From Hyphomicrobiales bacterium (lineage in GTDB: Bacteria; Pseudomonadota; Alphaproteobacteria; Rhizobiales; Rhizobiaceae): 64,000 bases of DNA. The stretch's first letter is position 1; every line of letters begins with the position of its first letter. Made by a program: the position numbers and the translations under genes. The stretch covers positions 183,881 through 247,880 of the forward strand of contig UCMW01000003.1 in the NCBI GenBank assembly GCA_900473745.1, read 5' to 3'. Of the stretch, positions 9,163 to 18,921 are shown one piece after another. The notes under the pieces were generated by a model. That model saw only the letters and a program-made list of their open reading frames with translations. It had not been told where the DNA came from and searched no databases.

Positions 9163-9975
9163 TCACTGCATGGAATTGGCGGCCGGTGAGGTCGACTTGA
9201 CGACCTCACCGGACTTGATGACCTGAATGGTCGGCTGACCGTCTCCGCCACTCAGCAGGTAGTCTGCAGAGGAGGTGTCTTCCTCCTGGGCGTCCGCGAC
9301 CGACCGGAGTGCAAGAGACAGGCGATCTGCCATCTGCTGCGCGACGGCCATGACCTTGGTCTGTTCGGGCGTCAGCTCCAACGTCGCGGTCGTACCGATG
9401 ACAGACTTGGAACCGTCGGGTGCTTCCTCGATTTGCTGGTCGATCGCGAGCACGCGGACATTGGACAAGACTCTTTCCGTCAGGAAATTGTCTTCGTCGC
9501 CCTTGCGCACCATGATGACGTCGACGCGGTCGTTCGGCAGGATGAAGCCGCCGGCGCCGGTGGCGACGGAGATTTCGGTCGAGACGGCCCGCTTGCCGGA
9601 TGGCAGAAGTGCGGAGAGAATGCGGGAGGAAGAGTCGGCAATCTTTTCACGGCGGAGCGGCTCGCCCTCGAAGACCGGCAGGCGCACGACGACGCCGGTC
9701 AGTTCGGTCAACGCATCCGGCCGTGTTGAGGACGTGATGAAGCCATCGACGACGCTGCCTTCCGGCCAGGGCATCCAGCGCATCGAAGTTTCGTCGAGGC
9801 GGGCACCGACCGGCAGGTTCTTGGCCGAAACCAGAACATCGATGCTCGGCTCCTTCTCGACAACCGAATCCTGCACGATGACAGTCTGGTTGCCGCTCAG
9901 CCGCATGGCGAGGAGACCGGCCATACCGGCGGCCACGACGGCGACAGCGAGTATGATGAGACGGGCGGGTTTCAT
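9163..9975 (-). CDS. cpaB: Flp pilus assembly protein CpaB/RcpC
   Basis: 270 aa. N-terminal signal-anchor (about residues 5-25), then an SAF domain (about 45-110, NLPVGARLDETSMRWMPWPE) and the RcpC/CpaB domain, with VSTEISVATGAGGFILPND typical. RcpC acts in the periplasm alongside the secretin, possibly binding glycan. Stop lies 13 bp before the cpaC GTG start, consistent with one transcript. Confidence 0.92.
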   Translation of the reverse strand: MKPARLIILAVAVVAAGMAGLLAMRLSGNQTVIVQDSVVEKEPSIDVLVSAKNLPVGARLDETSMRWMPWPEGSVVDGFITSSTRPDALTELTGVVVRLPVFEGEPLRREKIADSSSRILSALLPSGKRAVSTEISVATGAGGFILPNDRVDVIMVRKGDEDNFLTERVLSNVRVLAIDQQIEEAPDGSKSVIGTTATLELTPEQTKVMAVAQQMADRLSLALRSVADAQEEDTSSADYLLSGGDGQPTIQVIKSGEVVKSTSPAANSMQ

Positions 9976-10090
9976 GATCGATCCTCGGGCGACGCAATAG
10001 GTTCTGCCCCAGAGATTGATCAGGAATTGGTGTACTTATGGTTAATAAGCCGCTTACAATCGTAGTTAACGGAAGGTTTCTTCGGCCAGA

Positions 10091-10603
10091 TCAAGGCGCG
10101 GCTTGAATTGCCGCCAGAACCAAAGGTGCGTTTGGATAGGTCAAAAGCCCGGCCGCGCCGATCGCGATCGCATAGGGGATCTTCTTGGCGACCATCAAGG
10201 TTTGCGGCAGCCTGATGCCGACCGTCGCCAGCTTTTCCCAATTGGCACGCAGCAGGATGATGAGAATAGTCAGCGCGCCGCCCAGATAACCGGTGAAGGC
10301 CAGAAACTCGAACAGCGAGGTGTTGAAGCCGAACCACAAGCTTGCCGCCGTCAGCAGTTTCGCGTCACCTCCGCCCATTACATTGAACGCGAAGAGCGCA
10401 AAGCAAACGGTGAAGACGACGAGTGCAGCTGCAAGGTGCCAAGCGAGGGCAACCAGACTGAGCCCGCTGAAAGGGGCAATCAACACGAATGCGCCAATCA
10501 GAATGACCGACACCCAGTTCGGGATCGTCATTTCCAGGAAGTCAGTGATCGCCGCAATGGCTAGGCATGCGGGCGGAAGCAGGAAAACAACTAGCTGATA
10601 CAT
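10091..10603 (-). CDS. cpaA: Prepilin peptidase CpaA/TadV
   Basis: 170 aa membrane aspartic peptidase that cleaves and may methylate Flp and TadE/F-type prepilins. Catalytic aspartates are seen in AAITDFLEMTIPNW (first Asp) and MGGGDAKLL (GxGD motif). About five hydrophobic segments. I start at ATG 10603, preceded by AAGGGA; the frame stays open to 10693 but that extension is not membrane-like and lacks a ribosome site. It lies downstream of flp, separated by a hairpin terminator. Confidence 0.92.
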   Translation of the reverse strand: MYQLVVFLLPPACLAIAAITDFLEMTIPNWVSVILIGAFVLIAPFSGLSLVALAWHLAAALVVFTVCFALFAFNVMGGGDAKLLTAASLWFGFNTSLFEFLAFTGYLGGALTILIILLRANWEKLATVGIRLPQTLMVAKKIPYAIAIGAAGLLTYPNAPLVLAAIQAAP

Positions 10604-10682
10604 GACCCAAGTCCCTTTGGGACAAGAATGCCCATGATTGATGAACACTTGGCAAACACCGGCCGGCAGAGCCTCTAAACGA

Positions 10683-10714
10683 AAAGGCCGCATCGCATCG
10701 CGAAGCGGCCTTCT
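10683..10714 (-). terminator. Rho-independent terminator between flp and cpaA
   Basis: On the minus strand an 8-bp stem (AAGGCCGC, 10705-10712, pairing with GCGGCCTT, 10684-10691) closes a 13-nt loop and runs into TTTT. It lies 20 bp after the flp stop and 80 bp before the cpaA start. It probably lets most transcripts end after the abundant pilin while a fraction reads into the machinery genes. Confidence 0.75.
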
Positions 10715-10734
10715 GAAATCAGGCTTTCTGTCGA

Positions 10735-10908
10735 TCAGCCCTTGTAGTTCAGTTCCTTCGAAACTTCGTTGAACTGGTTGTTCAGGGCGTTGCCGAGGGT
10801 CGAAGCGCCGGTGATCAGGGCGACCGAGATCAGGGCTGCGATGAGGCCGTATTCGATGGCGGTTGCGCCGGACTCGTCCTTGACGAAACGTGCGAAAAGC
10901 TTGGTCAT
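10735..10908 (-). CDS. flp: Flp/Fap-type major pilin
   Basis: 57 aa major subunit of the Flp pilus. The leader MTKLFARFVKDESG is followed by the Flp motif: cleavage after Gly14, with Glu19 and Tyr20 at +5 and +6. The hydrophobic helix IEYGLIAALISVALI comes next, then a short polar tail. AGGAG eight bases before ATG 10908 is a strong ribosome site. First gene of the minus-strand pilus cluster (ctpA/pilA equivalent); a terminator follows it. Confidence 0.95.
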   Translation of the reverse strand: MTKLFARFVKDESGATAIEYGLIAALISVALITGASTLGNALNNQFNEVSKELNYKG

Positions 10909-11389
10909 GTTATTCTCCTACTCCGCGAGGTTGATCAGCACTGCCGGCAACTGTTTGCCGTTGCTCGGATGTCGCAAACCTAACCGTCGCCCTATTGCCA
11001 TCGACTTAAGAAAAGCGGTTACCAGATCGTGAAGCCGCCTTTGCCGTTCCTGTGGTAAACGAATGCTGGAAAACTTCTCTAAGATGCACCACAAAGCCCT
11101 GGATTTGCAGGCTTCTTCATCTTTTCATGATGAGCGGCACGCCCGACGGCCTCGGCGCCCCCGAACTCCGAATATCCTGGTCCGAGCGCGAACGCACTTT
11201 TCTCGCCCGACCTGTCCCAATTCGGCGCGGATAAGGGTAGGCGCCCGCCGGCAAATTCATCAGTTTGGGAATGCAAGGAGTGCTCAAGGATGACAGCCGG
11301 AGCCCGCATGCCGCACTACTCTGCGGCTTAACCCTTCATTCACCTAAACCGGGCATCCTTTCGGCACCTCTTCACGCGCGTTCAAAGGC
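10909..11389. other. Divergent intergenic region between flp and the plus-strand pilus genes
   Basis: 481 bp without a convincing gene; short frames here lack ribosome sites and family resemblance. It must hold the divergent promoters of flp (leftward) and of the CpaC-N/TadE genes (rightward). I do not see a dyad strong enough to name an operator. Confidence 0.5.
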
Positions 11390-11797
11390 ATGTCCATGTC
11401 AGACCATCGTTTTGCCGCTGCCGCCATGATCGTGGCCCTCGCCACGCTGTCGCCGGTACCTGCCGCGCAGGCTGAAGATGAAGGCATCCTGCGCGTCTAT
11501 ATGAACAGCGCGCGCGTGCTGAAACTCGACCGGCCCGTCAGCAAGGTGATCGTCGGCAACTCGGAAGTGGCAGATGCGACGGTTGCGGATGCCAAGACGA
11601 TCGTGCTCACCGGGCGTTCATACGGCACGACCAACCTCGTACTCCTCGACGCCGACGGCAATGCCATCGTCGACGAGCGCATCCTTGTGTCGATTGACGA
11701 ATCGAGCACGGTGCGCGTGTTCAAGTCCACAGCACGGACCGTGCTTTCCTGCACGCCGAATTGCGAAGAGCATGCCCAGACGGGTGCCACGCCATAA
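11390..11797 (+). CDS. Stand-alone pilus-formation N-domain protein (CpaC N-terminal-like)
   Basis: 135 aa exported protein: signal peptide to about residue 28 (AAQA), then one copy of the domain found at the start of CpaC secretins (RVLKLDRPVSKVIVGNSEVADATV, TNLVLLDADG). There is no secretin core. It is first in a plus-strand set with two TadE/F-like genes, so it probably helps the Flp pilus in the periplasm, perhaps by competing with or bridging to the CpaC N-domain. Two ATGs, 11390 and 11396, are possible; AAAGG suits 11396 slightly better. The pair C-x3-C near the C-terminus could form a disulfide. Confidence 0.82.
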   Translation: MSMSDHRFAAAAMIVALATLSPVPAAQAEDEGILRVYMNSARVLKLDRPVSKVIVGNSEVADATVADAKTIVLTGRSYGTTNLVLLDADGNAIVDERILVSIDESSTVRVFKSTARTVLSCTPNCEEHAQTGATP

Positions 11798-11903
11798 ACT
11801 GTGCGGTTTCCGTTGACCGAGCCCGGCAAAGTGTAAAGATTCGGGAAACGGAAAATCAATATTTGCCCCGTAGCCTCTCTCCATCTTTGGGGATCAGCAG
11901 GCC

Positions 11904-12548
11904 ATGACGAGCCACGACATAGATCGACATCATCAGGCTGAGAACAGCCGGCGGCCACGATTCCGCCTGTGGCGGAAGCTCGCGCGCTCGAAGGACGGCG
12001 CTGCAGCCATCGAGTTTGCGATCCTCGCAATCCCTTATTTCATGATCATCTTCGCGATCATTGAGACCTTCGTGGCCTTCGCCGCCGAACAGTTGGTGAC
12101 CAATGCGGTCAACACACTCGGACGACAGTTGAGGACCGGCCAGATCACCTATCAGATGAACCGGCCCGACACCGACATGAATGATGTCACCAAGTTTCGC
12201 CGCGCCTTCTGTGAAGAAGTCAGCATCATGATACAGTGCTCTGAAGCGGAGATATCGACGCCGAGCAAACTCTACATCGACGCACGCACTTTCGCCAGTT
12301 TCGCTGCGATTCCGAAGAGCATCCCGCGTAAATCCACCGCCGCCTACGCCGACATCGATCCGACCAGCTTCAAGTTCACGCCCGGTGGTCCGTCGACGAT
12401 CAACATGCTGCGCGCCTATTATCGCTGGCAGGTGATCACGGATCTGGTGCGGCCCTATATCACGACGATCAGGCCGTCAGATGGGTCACTGCCGTCCGAT
12501 TTTCTCATCGTGGCGACCACTGCGTTCCAGAACGAGAACTACCCATGA
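11904..12548 (+). CDS. TadE/TadG-family pseudopilin
   Basis: 214 aa. A basic N-terminus precedes a prepilin-like site: Gly32 followed by AAAIEF, with Glu37 at +5, then a hydrophobic helix (AILAIPYFMIIFAIIETFVAF). Such TadE-family pseudopilins are cut by CpaA and help initiate Flp pili. Stop overlaps the next gene start by four bases (ATGA), so the two minor pilins are translated together. Confidence 0.87.
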   Translation: MTSHDIDRHHQAENSRRPRFRLWRKLARSKDGAAAIEFAILAIPYFMIIFAIIETFVAFAAEQLVTNAVNTLGRQLRTGQITYQMNRPDTDMNDVTKFRRAFCEEVSIMIQCSEAEISTPSKLYIDARTFASFAAIPKSIPRKSTAAYADIDPTSFKFTPGGPSTINMLRAYYRWQVITDLVRPYITTIRPSDGSLPSDFLIVATTAFQNENYP

Positions 12549-13156
12549 CCGCAAGAGGCAGAGACATATCGGTGTTCGCCAGTCTTCGGTTCGCGGGAGC
12601 AGTCGTGTCGAACACGTTGCGCCGCCTCGTCCGCGACCGGCAGGGCGTCGGTGGTGTTGAGTTCGCGATCATCGCGCCCATGCTCATCGTTCTCTATCTG
12701 ATGGCCTTCGAGCTCACCATGGGCCTCAGCGTCGCCAAGAAGACCTCGCTGGCGAGCAGCACCGTGGCCGATCTCGTCGCGCGCCAGGAAAAGGTCAACA
12801 AGGCCTTCCTGACGACGATGTCCGATGTGACGGGGGCGATCTTCGTGCCCTATCCCTCCAACAATCTGGTGATTAAGGTCAGCGCAATCAAAATCGATGC
12901 GGCCAAGGCTGCAAAGGTGGCCTGGTCGTGGTCGACGACCGGCGTCGCGCCCTATGCGGTCGGAACCAATGCACCGGTGCCATCAGACATGCTCGTGGAA
13001 AACACCTTCCTCATCCGCAGCGAACTTAGCGTCTCGCACGAATTGATGATGTATCTGCCGGGCCTTTCCGGCACCGAGACCAAGAGCCTGACGATCGCCC
13101 GCGAGTTCTACTTCCGCCAGCGTCTCGGCACGGAAGTGACCTGCACGGACTGCTGA
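12545..13156 (+). CDS. TadE/TadF-family pseudopilin
   Basis: 203 aa. Prepilin-like site Gly34 followed by VGGVEF (Glu39 at +5), then the hydrophobic stretch AIIAPMLIVLYLMAFELTMGL. The periplasmic C-terminal domain ends in CTDC, which may form a disulfide. Overlaps the preceding TadE-like gene by ATGA. No TadG with a von Willebrand domain follows; the next gene is deoB. Confidence 0.85.
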   Translation: MTARGRDISVFASLRFAGAVVSNTLRRLVRDRQGVGGVEFAIIAPMLIVLYLMAFELTMGLSVAKKTSLASSTVADLVARQEKVNKAFLTTMSDVTGAIFVPYPSNNLVIKVSAIKIDAAKAAKVAWSWSTTGVAPYAVGTNAPVPSDMLVENTFLIRSELSVSHELMMYLPGLSGTETKSLTIAREFYFRQRLGTEVTCTDC

Positions 13157-13245
13157 CCGGGACGTTTGCCAAGGTCCGGATCAAGCGCTAAGGATGCTGG
13201 CGAAGGCCGGCAGAACAACAAACCAGACCCGGCCGTGGGTTCCAC

Positions 13246-14466
13246 ATGGCACGTGCTTTCATTTTCGTTCTCGATTCCTTCGGCATTGGCGGTGGCCCTG
13301 ATGCGCGCGCCTATGGCGACGATGGTTCCGATACACTTGGCCACATCGCCGAATTCTGTGCCGCCGGCGCCGGTGATCGCAAGGGCCTCCGCCAAGGGCC
13401 GCTTGCCCTGCCCAACATGTCTGCCCTCGGCCTTCTGGCCGCGGCGAAACTTGCGACCGGCAAGTCGCCGGATGCCATGCCGATCCCGGAGCGCGTTTTC
13501 GGCCTCCACGGCGCCGCGAGCGAAATCTCGAAGGGCAAGGACACGCCCTCCGGTCACTGGGAAATCGCCGGTACCCCTGTCATGTTCGATTGGGGCTATT
13601 TCCCCGAGGGAGATGAGGCATTCCCGGCCGATCTCGTCGAGGCGATCTGCCGCGAAGCGAACCTGCCCGGCATTCTCGGCAATTGCCATGCCTCCGGCAC
13701 CGAAGTCATCGCCCATTTCGGCGAGGAGCACATCCGGACCGGAAAGCCGATCTGCTACACCTCGAGCGACTCCGTCTTCCAGATCGCCGCGCACGAAACC
13801 CATTTCGGTCTCGAACGCCTGCTGGAACTCTGCCAGATCGTGCGCAAACTGCTGGACCCTTTGAACATCGGCCGCGTCATTGCCCGCCCCTTTGTCGGCG
13901 AAACCATCCAGACCTTCGAACGCACCGGCAATCGCCGCGACTATTCCGTCCTGCCACCCGAACCGACCCTGCTCGACCGCCTCGTGGAGGCCGGCCGCAA
14001 GGTCCATGCCGTCGGCAAGATCGGCGACATCTTTGCCCATCAGGGGATTACCCGGGTGATCAAGGCCAACGGCAACATGGCGCTCATGGATGCAACGCTG
14101 AAGGTCATGGACGAGGCGGAAGACGGCGATCTCGTCTTCACCAATTTCGTCGATTTCGACATGCTCTTTGGCCACCGTCGTGATGTACCGGGTTATGCCG
14201 CGGCGCTCGAAGCCTTCGACCGCCGCCTGCCGGAGGTTCATCGCAAGTTGAAGCCCGGCGACATGGTTCTGATGACGGCCGACCACGGCTGTGACCCGAC
14301 CTGGCGCGGCACCGACCACACCCGCGAGCGAGTGCCGATCATGTGTTTTGGCCCCGGCGTTCGCTCGCGCAATATCGGGGTCCGCAACACCTATGCCGAT
14401 ATCGGCGAAACCATCGCGGCGCATCTGGGCATAGCCCCCGGCCGCCACGGACGGAGCTTCCTGTGA
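13246..14466 (+). CDS. deoB: Phosphopentomutase DeoB
   Basis: 406 aa, normal for the family. Interconverts (deoxy)ribose 1-phosphate and 5-phosphate, linking nucleoside phosphorolysis to the pentose phosphate pathway. Alkaline-phosphatase-fold metal sites are seen in [11 protein letters not shown] at the N-terminus, the TPSGHWE segment with the phosphothreonine-type residue, and [17 protein letters not shown] near the C-terminus. Its stop overlaps the GTG start of add (GTGA), marking a deoB-add-upp operon. Confidence 0.96.
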   Translation: MARAFIFVLDSFGIGGGPDARAYGDDGSDTLGHIAEFCAAGAGDRKGLRQGPLALPNMSALGLLAAAKLATGKSPDAMPIPERVFGLHGAASEISKGKDTPSGHWEIAGTPVMFDWGYFPEGDEAFPADLVEAICREANLPGILGNCHASGTEVIAHFGEEHIRTGKPICYTSSDSVFQIAAHETHFGLERLLELCQIVRKLLDPLNIGRVIARPFVGETIQTFERTGNRRDYSVLPPEPTLLDRLVEAGRKVHAVGKIGDIFAHQGITRVIKANGNMALMDATLKVMDEAEDGDLVFTNFVDFDMLFGHRRDVPGYAAALEAFDRRLPEVHRKLKPGDMVLMTADHGCDPTWRGTDHTRERVPIMCFGPGVRSRNIGVRNTYADIGETIAAHLGIAPGRHGRSFL

Positions 14467-15431
14467 CGAAAAGATTGAAGAAGGCCGAACTGCACTGTCA
14501 CATCGAGGGTGCGGCACCGCCGGCGCTGGCGCTGGCCCAGGCCGAAAAATACGGCGTCGATACCGCGACCTTCATGCGCGACGGAACCTATGCCTGGACG
14601 GACTTCGCCGAGTTCATCAAGGCCTATGATCGTGTGGCCGCGCTCTTCCGCTCGGAAGAAGACTATGCCCTCCTGACCGAGACCTACCTGCGGGAACTCG
14701 CCGCCGTCGACACGATCTACAGCGAGATCATCGTTTCCCCCGATCATGGCGATCGCATCGGCCTGGGCGCCGACACCTATCTCTCCGGCATCACCGCGGG
14801 CGTCGAAGCCGCCCGCGCGGCCACCGGCATCGAGGCCCGTATCATCGTCACCGGCGAACGCCATTTCGGCCCTGAAAGCGTCATCGCGGCCGCCGAATAT
14901 GCCGCCCGCAGCGACAACCCGCTCGTCACCGGCTTCAACATGGCCGGCGAGGAGCGCATGGGCCGCGTGGCAGACTACGCCCGCGCCTTCGACATCGCCC
15001 GCGAAGCCGGCCTCGGCCTCACCATCCATGCCGGCGAAGTCTGCGGCGCCTTCAGCGTCACCGATGCGCTCGACATCGTCAAACCAGCACGCATCGGCCA
15101 CGGCGTCCGTGCCATCGAGGATCCCGAGCTCGTCCGCCGCCTTGTCGATTTGGGCACCGTGCTCGAAGTCTGCCCGGGCTCCAACATCGCGCTCAAGGTC
15201 TTTCCGGATTTCAAGAGCCACCCGCTGCGCCAGTTTCAGGAAGCGGGCGTCAAGATCTGCATCAATTCCGACGATCCACCCTTCTTCGGAACGTCGCTTG
15301 CTCAGGAATATGATTGGGCGTCGAATGAGTTCGGCTTTACCGATGCCGAGATCGACGGCATGACGAAGACCGCGATCGAGGCAGCCTTCGTCGACGAAGA
15401 GACCCGCGCAAGGCTTCTCGCCCAGCTCTGA
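14463..15431 (+). CDS. add: Adenosine deaminase
   Basis: 322 aa, GTG start at 14463 overlapping the deoB stop. Converts adenosine and deoxyadenosine to inosine forms. Zinc and catalytic residues are visible: HCH at 11-13, the HAGE box (TIHAGEVCG), a [10 protein letters not shown] histidine, and the late [10 protein letters not shown] aspartates. The frame continues upstream inside deoB, but the MetXaaHis-rich start fits the family. Neighbours deoB and upp place it in nucleoside salvage. Confidence 0.95.
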   Translation: MTKRLKKAELHCHIEGAAPPALALAQAEKYGVDTATFMRDGTYAWTDFAEFIKAYDRVAALFRSEEDYALLTETYLRELAAVDTIYSEIIVSPDHGDRIGLGADTYLSGITAGVEAARAATGIEARIIVTGERHFGPESVIAAAEYAARSDNPLVTGFNMAGEERMGRVADYARAFDIAREAGLGLTIHAGEVCGAFSVTDALDIVKPARIGHGVRAIEDPELVRRLVDLGTVLEVCPGSNIALKVFPDFKSHPLRQFQEAGVKICINSDDPPFFGTSLAQEYDWASNEFGFTDAEIDGMTKTAIEAAFVDEETRARLLAQL

Positions 15432-15538
15432 TGCTGCGCCCTGTTGAAGACGTGGCAAAATCCGGCATCGCTCTTGCGGGCATCCAAGAGAACGTGAAAA
15501 TAGAAACACCGCAGAAAACAAGAAAAGAAGGCTCGACC

Positions 15539-16168
15539 ATGGACGGCGTAACAGTCATCGCTCACCCCCTCGTGCAGCACAAGCTGACGATCATGCGCCG
15601 GAAGGAAACGTCGACCTCCAGCTTCCGTCGCCTGTTGCGGGAAATCTCGACGCTCCTCTGCTACGAGGTCACCCGCGATCTCGAGCTCACCATGGAGACG
15701 ATCGAGACGCCGCTGACCGAGATGCAGTCGCCGATCCTTGAGGGCAAGAAGCTGGTCTTCGCCTCGATCCTGCGCGCCGGCAATGGCCTGCTCGAAGGCA
15801 TGCTGGAACTGGTGCCGGCCGCCCGTGTGGCCCATGTCGGCGTTTACCGCGACCATGAGACATTGCAGGCCGTCGAATACTACTTCAAGGCGCCGGACGC
15901 CCTGTCGGAACGTCTGATCATTGTCGTCGATCCCATGCTCGCCACCGGCAATTCCTCGATCGCTGCCATCGAAAAGCTGAAAGAGCGCGGCGCGAAGAAC
16001 ATTCGTTTCCTCTGCCTGCTGGCCGCACCAGAAGGCATCAAGAACTTTCACGCTGCCCATCCCGACGTGCCGATCTTCACCGCGTCGATCGACAGCCACT
16101 TGAACGAGAAGGGCTACATCATGCCCGGCCTCGGCGATGCCGGCGACCGCATGTACGGAACGAAGTGA
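15539..16168 (+). CDS. upp: Uracil phosphoribosyltransferase
   Basis: 209 aa. Makes UMP from uracil and PRPP. The family start [26 protein letters not shown], the PRPP loop [11 protein letters not shown] and the C-terminal [12 protein letters not shown] are all present. ATG 15539 follows GAAGG; the frame is open upstream to 15431 but that segment lies outside the family. A strong terminator follows, ending the deoB-add-upp operon. Confidence 0.96.
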   Translation: MDGVTVIAHPLVQHKLTIMRRKETSTSSFRRLLREISTLLCYEVTRDLELTMETIETPLTEMQSPILEGKKLVFASILRAGNGLLEGMLELVPAARVAHVGVYRDHETLQAVEYYFKAPDALSERLIIVVDPMLATGNSSIAAIEKLKERGAKNIRFLCLLAAPEGIKNFHAAHPDVPIFTASIDSHLNEKGYIMPGLGDAGDRMYGTK

Positions 16169-16194
16169 TTTCTTAACCAGCTTGCAAGGTTTGG

Positions 16195-16224
16195 CGGCCC
16201 GAAACTCCGGTTTCGGGCCGTTTT
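16195..16224 (+). terminator. Rho-independent terminator after upp
   Basis: Perfect 11-bp stem (16195-16205 with 16210-16220), a four-base loop TCCG and a TTTT run. It lies 27 bp past the upp stop and before the retropepsin-like gene. Confidence 0.9.
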
Positions 16225-16292
16225 GCGTGTTGCCTTGTGCAATTTCTGGATCGTGGCTGTTACGATTGCGGCATCACTCACGGGGATTGCGG

Positions 16293-16811
16293 ATGTTCGC
16301 TCGCACGCTGTTCACAGTCATGATGCTCGCCCTGTCCGCCAGCCAATGGCCGGCAATCGCGGAAAAGGTCCAGGCCATGCTGGCCGAACGCGAGGCGCGC
16401 GCACCCGAAGAGATTGCAGCCAAGCCCTCGGCGGCACATGCCGGTCAAACGGTCCTCACCATGGGGCCGGGCGGTCACTACACGGGCACGTTCAAGATGA
16501 ATGGCAAGCCCGTTGACGCCCTGGTCGACACGGGCGCCTCGTTTGTCGCGATCAACGTCTCAACCGCCCGGCGCCTCGGTTTCAGCCCGGCTACGCTCGA
16601 TTTTCGCCATGAGGCGCGCACCGCCAATGGCTCGATCAAGGCCGCCCATGTCGTGCTCGATCGCGTCGAGATCGGCAGCATCCGCGTGAGGGAAGTCGAT
16701 GCTTTCGTGCTGAGCGACGAGGCGCTCTCGTCGACACTCGTAGGCATGAGCTTCATGAGCAAGCTCAAGTCCTACACTGCCGAGAAGCGTATTCTGCGGA
16801 TGGTCCAGTAA
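16293..16811 (+). CDS. Retropepsin-like clan AA aspartic protease (TIGR02281-type)
   Basis: 172 aa with an N-terminal hydrophobic segment (about 2-22) that is a signal peptide or anchor, a short charged linker, then a single-domain retropepsin fold with DTGAS in VDALVDTGASFVAIN. The later GMSFMSKLKSY segment is typical of these periplasmic rhizobial proteins. One DTG per chain implies a homodimer. The substrate is unknown. Start ATG 16293 was chosen because the signal-like sequence begins there. Confidence 0.85.
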   Translation: MFARTLFTVMMLALSASQWPAIAEKVQAMLAEREARAPEEIAAKPSAAHAGQTVLTMGPGGHYTGTFKMNGKPVDALVDTGASFVAINVSTARRLGFSPATLDFRHEARTANGSIKAAHVVLDRVEIGSIRVREVDAFVLSDEALSSTLVGMSFMSKLKSYTAEKRILRMVQ

Positions 16812-16823
16812 AGTTTCTGGCCT

Positions 16824-18140
16824 TCACTCTGCGCTGATGCGCAGCCCGATGATCGGCGTCGCAGCCGGCTTCGTTTCCGAAATCCGGTAGCACTCAGTCA
16901 CCGTCTTCGCGGCTTGAGCGGCGGCAGCCTGGTCATTCGCCTGCACGAAGGCGATTGGTTCGCCCTTTACAACCCGCGTTCCCAGCGGCTTGAAGCCGGA
17001 AAGTCCCACGCCGTGGTCGATCGTGTCGCTCGGGCGCTGGCGACCACCACCAAGCGCCACGACGGCAAGCCCGAGACCCCGCGTGTCGCACGTGCTCAGA
17101 TAACCGTCCTGCTCGGCAAGAACGGCCACTTCGACCTTGGCGCGCGGCAGATAGCCTTCCGCCTTCTCCATAAAATCCTTCGGTCCGCCAAGCTCGCTGA
17201 CCATCTGCCCGAAAATCTCTGCCGCCTTGCCGGAGGCGAGGACATCGCTGCAACGGGCGAGTGCCACCGCCTGGTCGGTCTCGACACCGGCATTGACCAG
17301 CATCTCGGCACCGAGCGCCAGCGTCACCTCTTCGAGCCGCGTACCGCCCTTCTGGCCTTTCAGGAAGTCGACCGCGTTCTGGACTTCGATCGCATTGCCG
17401 GCACAATCGGCCAATGGTTCGTTCATGTCTGTCAGCAGCGCCGTGGTCTTCACGCCCGCGCCGTTGGCCACGCGAACCAGCGAGCGCGCCAGTGCTTCGG
17501 CGTCCTCTGTCTTGGCCATGAAGGCGCCATTCCCGACCTTGACGTCGAGTACCAGGCTTTCGAGCCCCGCCGCGAGTTTTTTTGACAGGATGGAGGCCGT
17601 GATCAGTGGAATGGATTCGACCGTCGCCGTCACGTCGCGGATCGCATAAAGCCGCTTGTCGGCCGGGGCCAGATCGCCCGTCTGTCCGATGATCGCGCAG
17701 CCGGCGCGGTCCACCGTCCGGCGGAAGGTGACATTGTCGGGCATCACGTCGTAACCGGGGATCGCCTGTAGCTTGTCGAGCGTGCCACCGGTATGGCCAA
17801 GCCCGCGCCCTGATATCATCGGGACCGCAAGCCCGCAGGCCGCCACGATCGGCGCCAGCATCAGGGAGACATTGTCGCCCACGCCGCCGGTCGAATGTTT
17901 GTCGGCCACCGGCTTGCCGACGCCGGCCCAGGACAGCACGTCGCCGGAATCGCGCATCGCAAGCGTCAGTGCCACGATTTCATCAGGCGTCATGCCGCGA
18001 AAATAGACGGCCATGGCAAAGGCAGCCACCTGGCCTTCGGAAATCGTTTCCCGGGAAAGCCCCTCGACGAAAGCGGTGATTTCCTCTCGGCTGAGAGAGC
18101 CTCCATCACGCTTGCGGCGAATGATTTCCTGCGGAAGCAT
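16824..18140 (-). CDS. deoA: Thymidine phosphorylase DeoA
   Basis: 438 aa. Phosphorolysis of thymidine/deoxyuridine to base and deoxyribose 1-phosphate. The family phosphate-binding motif KHSTGGVGD and [15 protein letters not shown] are clear, and the glycosyl-transferase-family-3 architecture is complete. ATG 18140 sits four bases after the deoC stop, so I do not use the longer frame reaching 18224, which overlaps deoC. Last gene of the nucleoside uptake/salvage operon. Confidence 0.95.
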   Translation of the reverse strand: MLPQEIIRRKRDGGSLSREEITAFVEGLSRETISEGQVAAFAMAVYFRGMTPDEIVALTLAMRDSGDVLSWAGVGKPVADKHSTGGVGDNVSLMLAPIVAACGLAVPMISGRGLGHTGGTLDKLQAIPGYDVMPDNVTFRRTVDRAGCAIIGQTGDLAPADKRLYAIRDVTATVESIPLITASILSKKLAAGLESLVLDVKVGNGAFMAKTEDAEALARSLVRVANGAGVKTTALLTDMNEPLADCAGNAIEVQNAVDFLKGQKGGTRLEEVTLALGAEMLVNAGVETDQAVALARCSDVLASGKAAEIFGQMVSELGGPKDFMEKAEGYLPRAKVEVAVLAEQDGYLSTCDTRGLGLAVVALGGGRQRPSDTIDHGVGLSGFKPLGTRVVKGEPIAFVQANDQAAAAQAAKTVTECYRISETKPAATPIIGLRISAE

Positions 18141-18144
18141 GAGA

Positions 18145-18921
18145 TCAGTATCCCGATGCAGCGGCGGTCGACCGTTCGCCGGAAAGCACTGCGGTGATGT
18201 CGTCCAGCAGTCCGGATGCTCCAAAGCGGAAGGTCGACGGCATCACCCAGTCCTCACCCATGATCGTGTCGGCGAGTTTCAGGTAATGCGCTGCGTCCGT
18301 CACGGTGGAGATGCCACCGGCCGGCTTGAAGCCGACTTTCTTGCGGCTGTCGCGGATCGCCTGCAGCATGATATCTGCCGCTTCGAGCGTGGCGTTGACG
18401 CCGACCTTGCCGGTCGAGGTCTTGATGAAGTCGGCGCCGGCCGCAATAGAGAGGTCGGAAGCGCGGCGGATGAGTGAGGTGTCCTTGAGCTCACCCGTTT
18501 CCAGGATCGTCTTCAGGATCGCCGGACCACAGGCGCCCTTCACGGCTGTGACCATATCCGTAACGGCCCTCTCGTCCCCCTTGGCAAGGGCGCGATAGGG
18601 AATGACGAGGTCGATGTCATCGGCGCCGTCGGCCACGGCATCCCGTGTCTCGGCAAGCACGTCTTCGACCTTCATCTGGCCGGAGGGGAAGTTCACGACG
18701 GTCGCTATGCGGATCGGACTGTTAGGGCCAAGCAGGGTTCTTGCCTGCATGACGAAACGCGGCCAGATGCAGATCGCAGCCGTTGGGCCGAAGGCACTCT
18801 GGGCGCGGCCGCACAGCGTCACGATCTGGTCGGGCGTGCAGTCGTCCTTCAGGTTGGTGAGGTCGAGCAGAGCAAGCGCCCGCGATGCGACAGCGCGTAG
18901 TTGTTGGTTATCCAATGTCAT
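18145..18921 (-). CDS. deoC: Deoxyribose-phosphate aldolase DeoC
   Basis: 258 aa class I aldolase splitting deoxyribose 5-phosphate into glyceraldehyde 3-phosphate and acetaldehyde. The Schiff-base lysine lies in [11 protein letters not shown]; the [11 protein letters not shown] start and the GFKPAGGI segment also fit. Its start overlaps the end of punA by 14 bases. In the same operon as deoA. Confidence 0.95.
   Translation of the reverse strand: MTLDNQQLRAVASRALALLDLTNLKDDCTPDQIVTLCGRAQSAFGPTAAICIWPRFVMQARTLLGPNSPIRIATVVNFPSGQMKVEDVLAETRDAVADGADDIDLVIPYRALAKGDERAVTDMVTAVKGACGPAILKTILETGELKDTSLIRRASDLSIAAGADFIKTSTGKVGVNATLEAADIMLQAIRDSRKKVGFKPAGGISTVTDAAHYLKLADTIMGEDWVMPSTFRFGASGLLDDITAVLSGERSTAAASGY

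Noticed and set aside
13108..14517. Long minus-strand frame opposite deoB
   Set aside because: Antisense shadow; deoB has full catalytic motifs.
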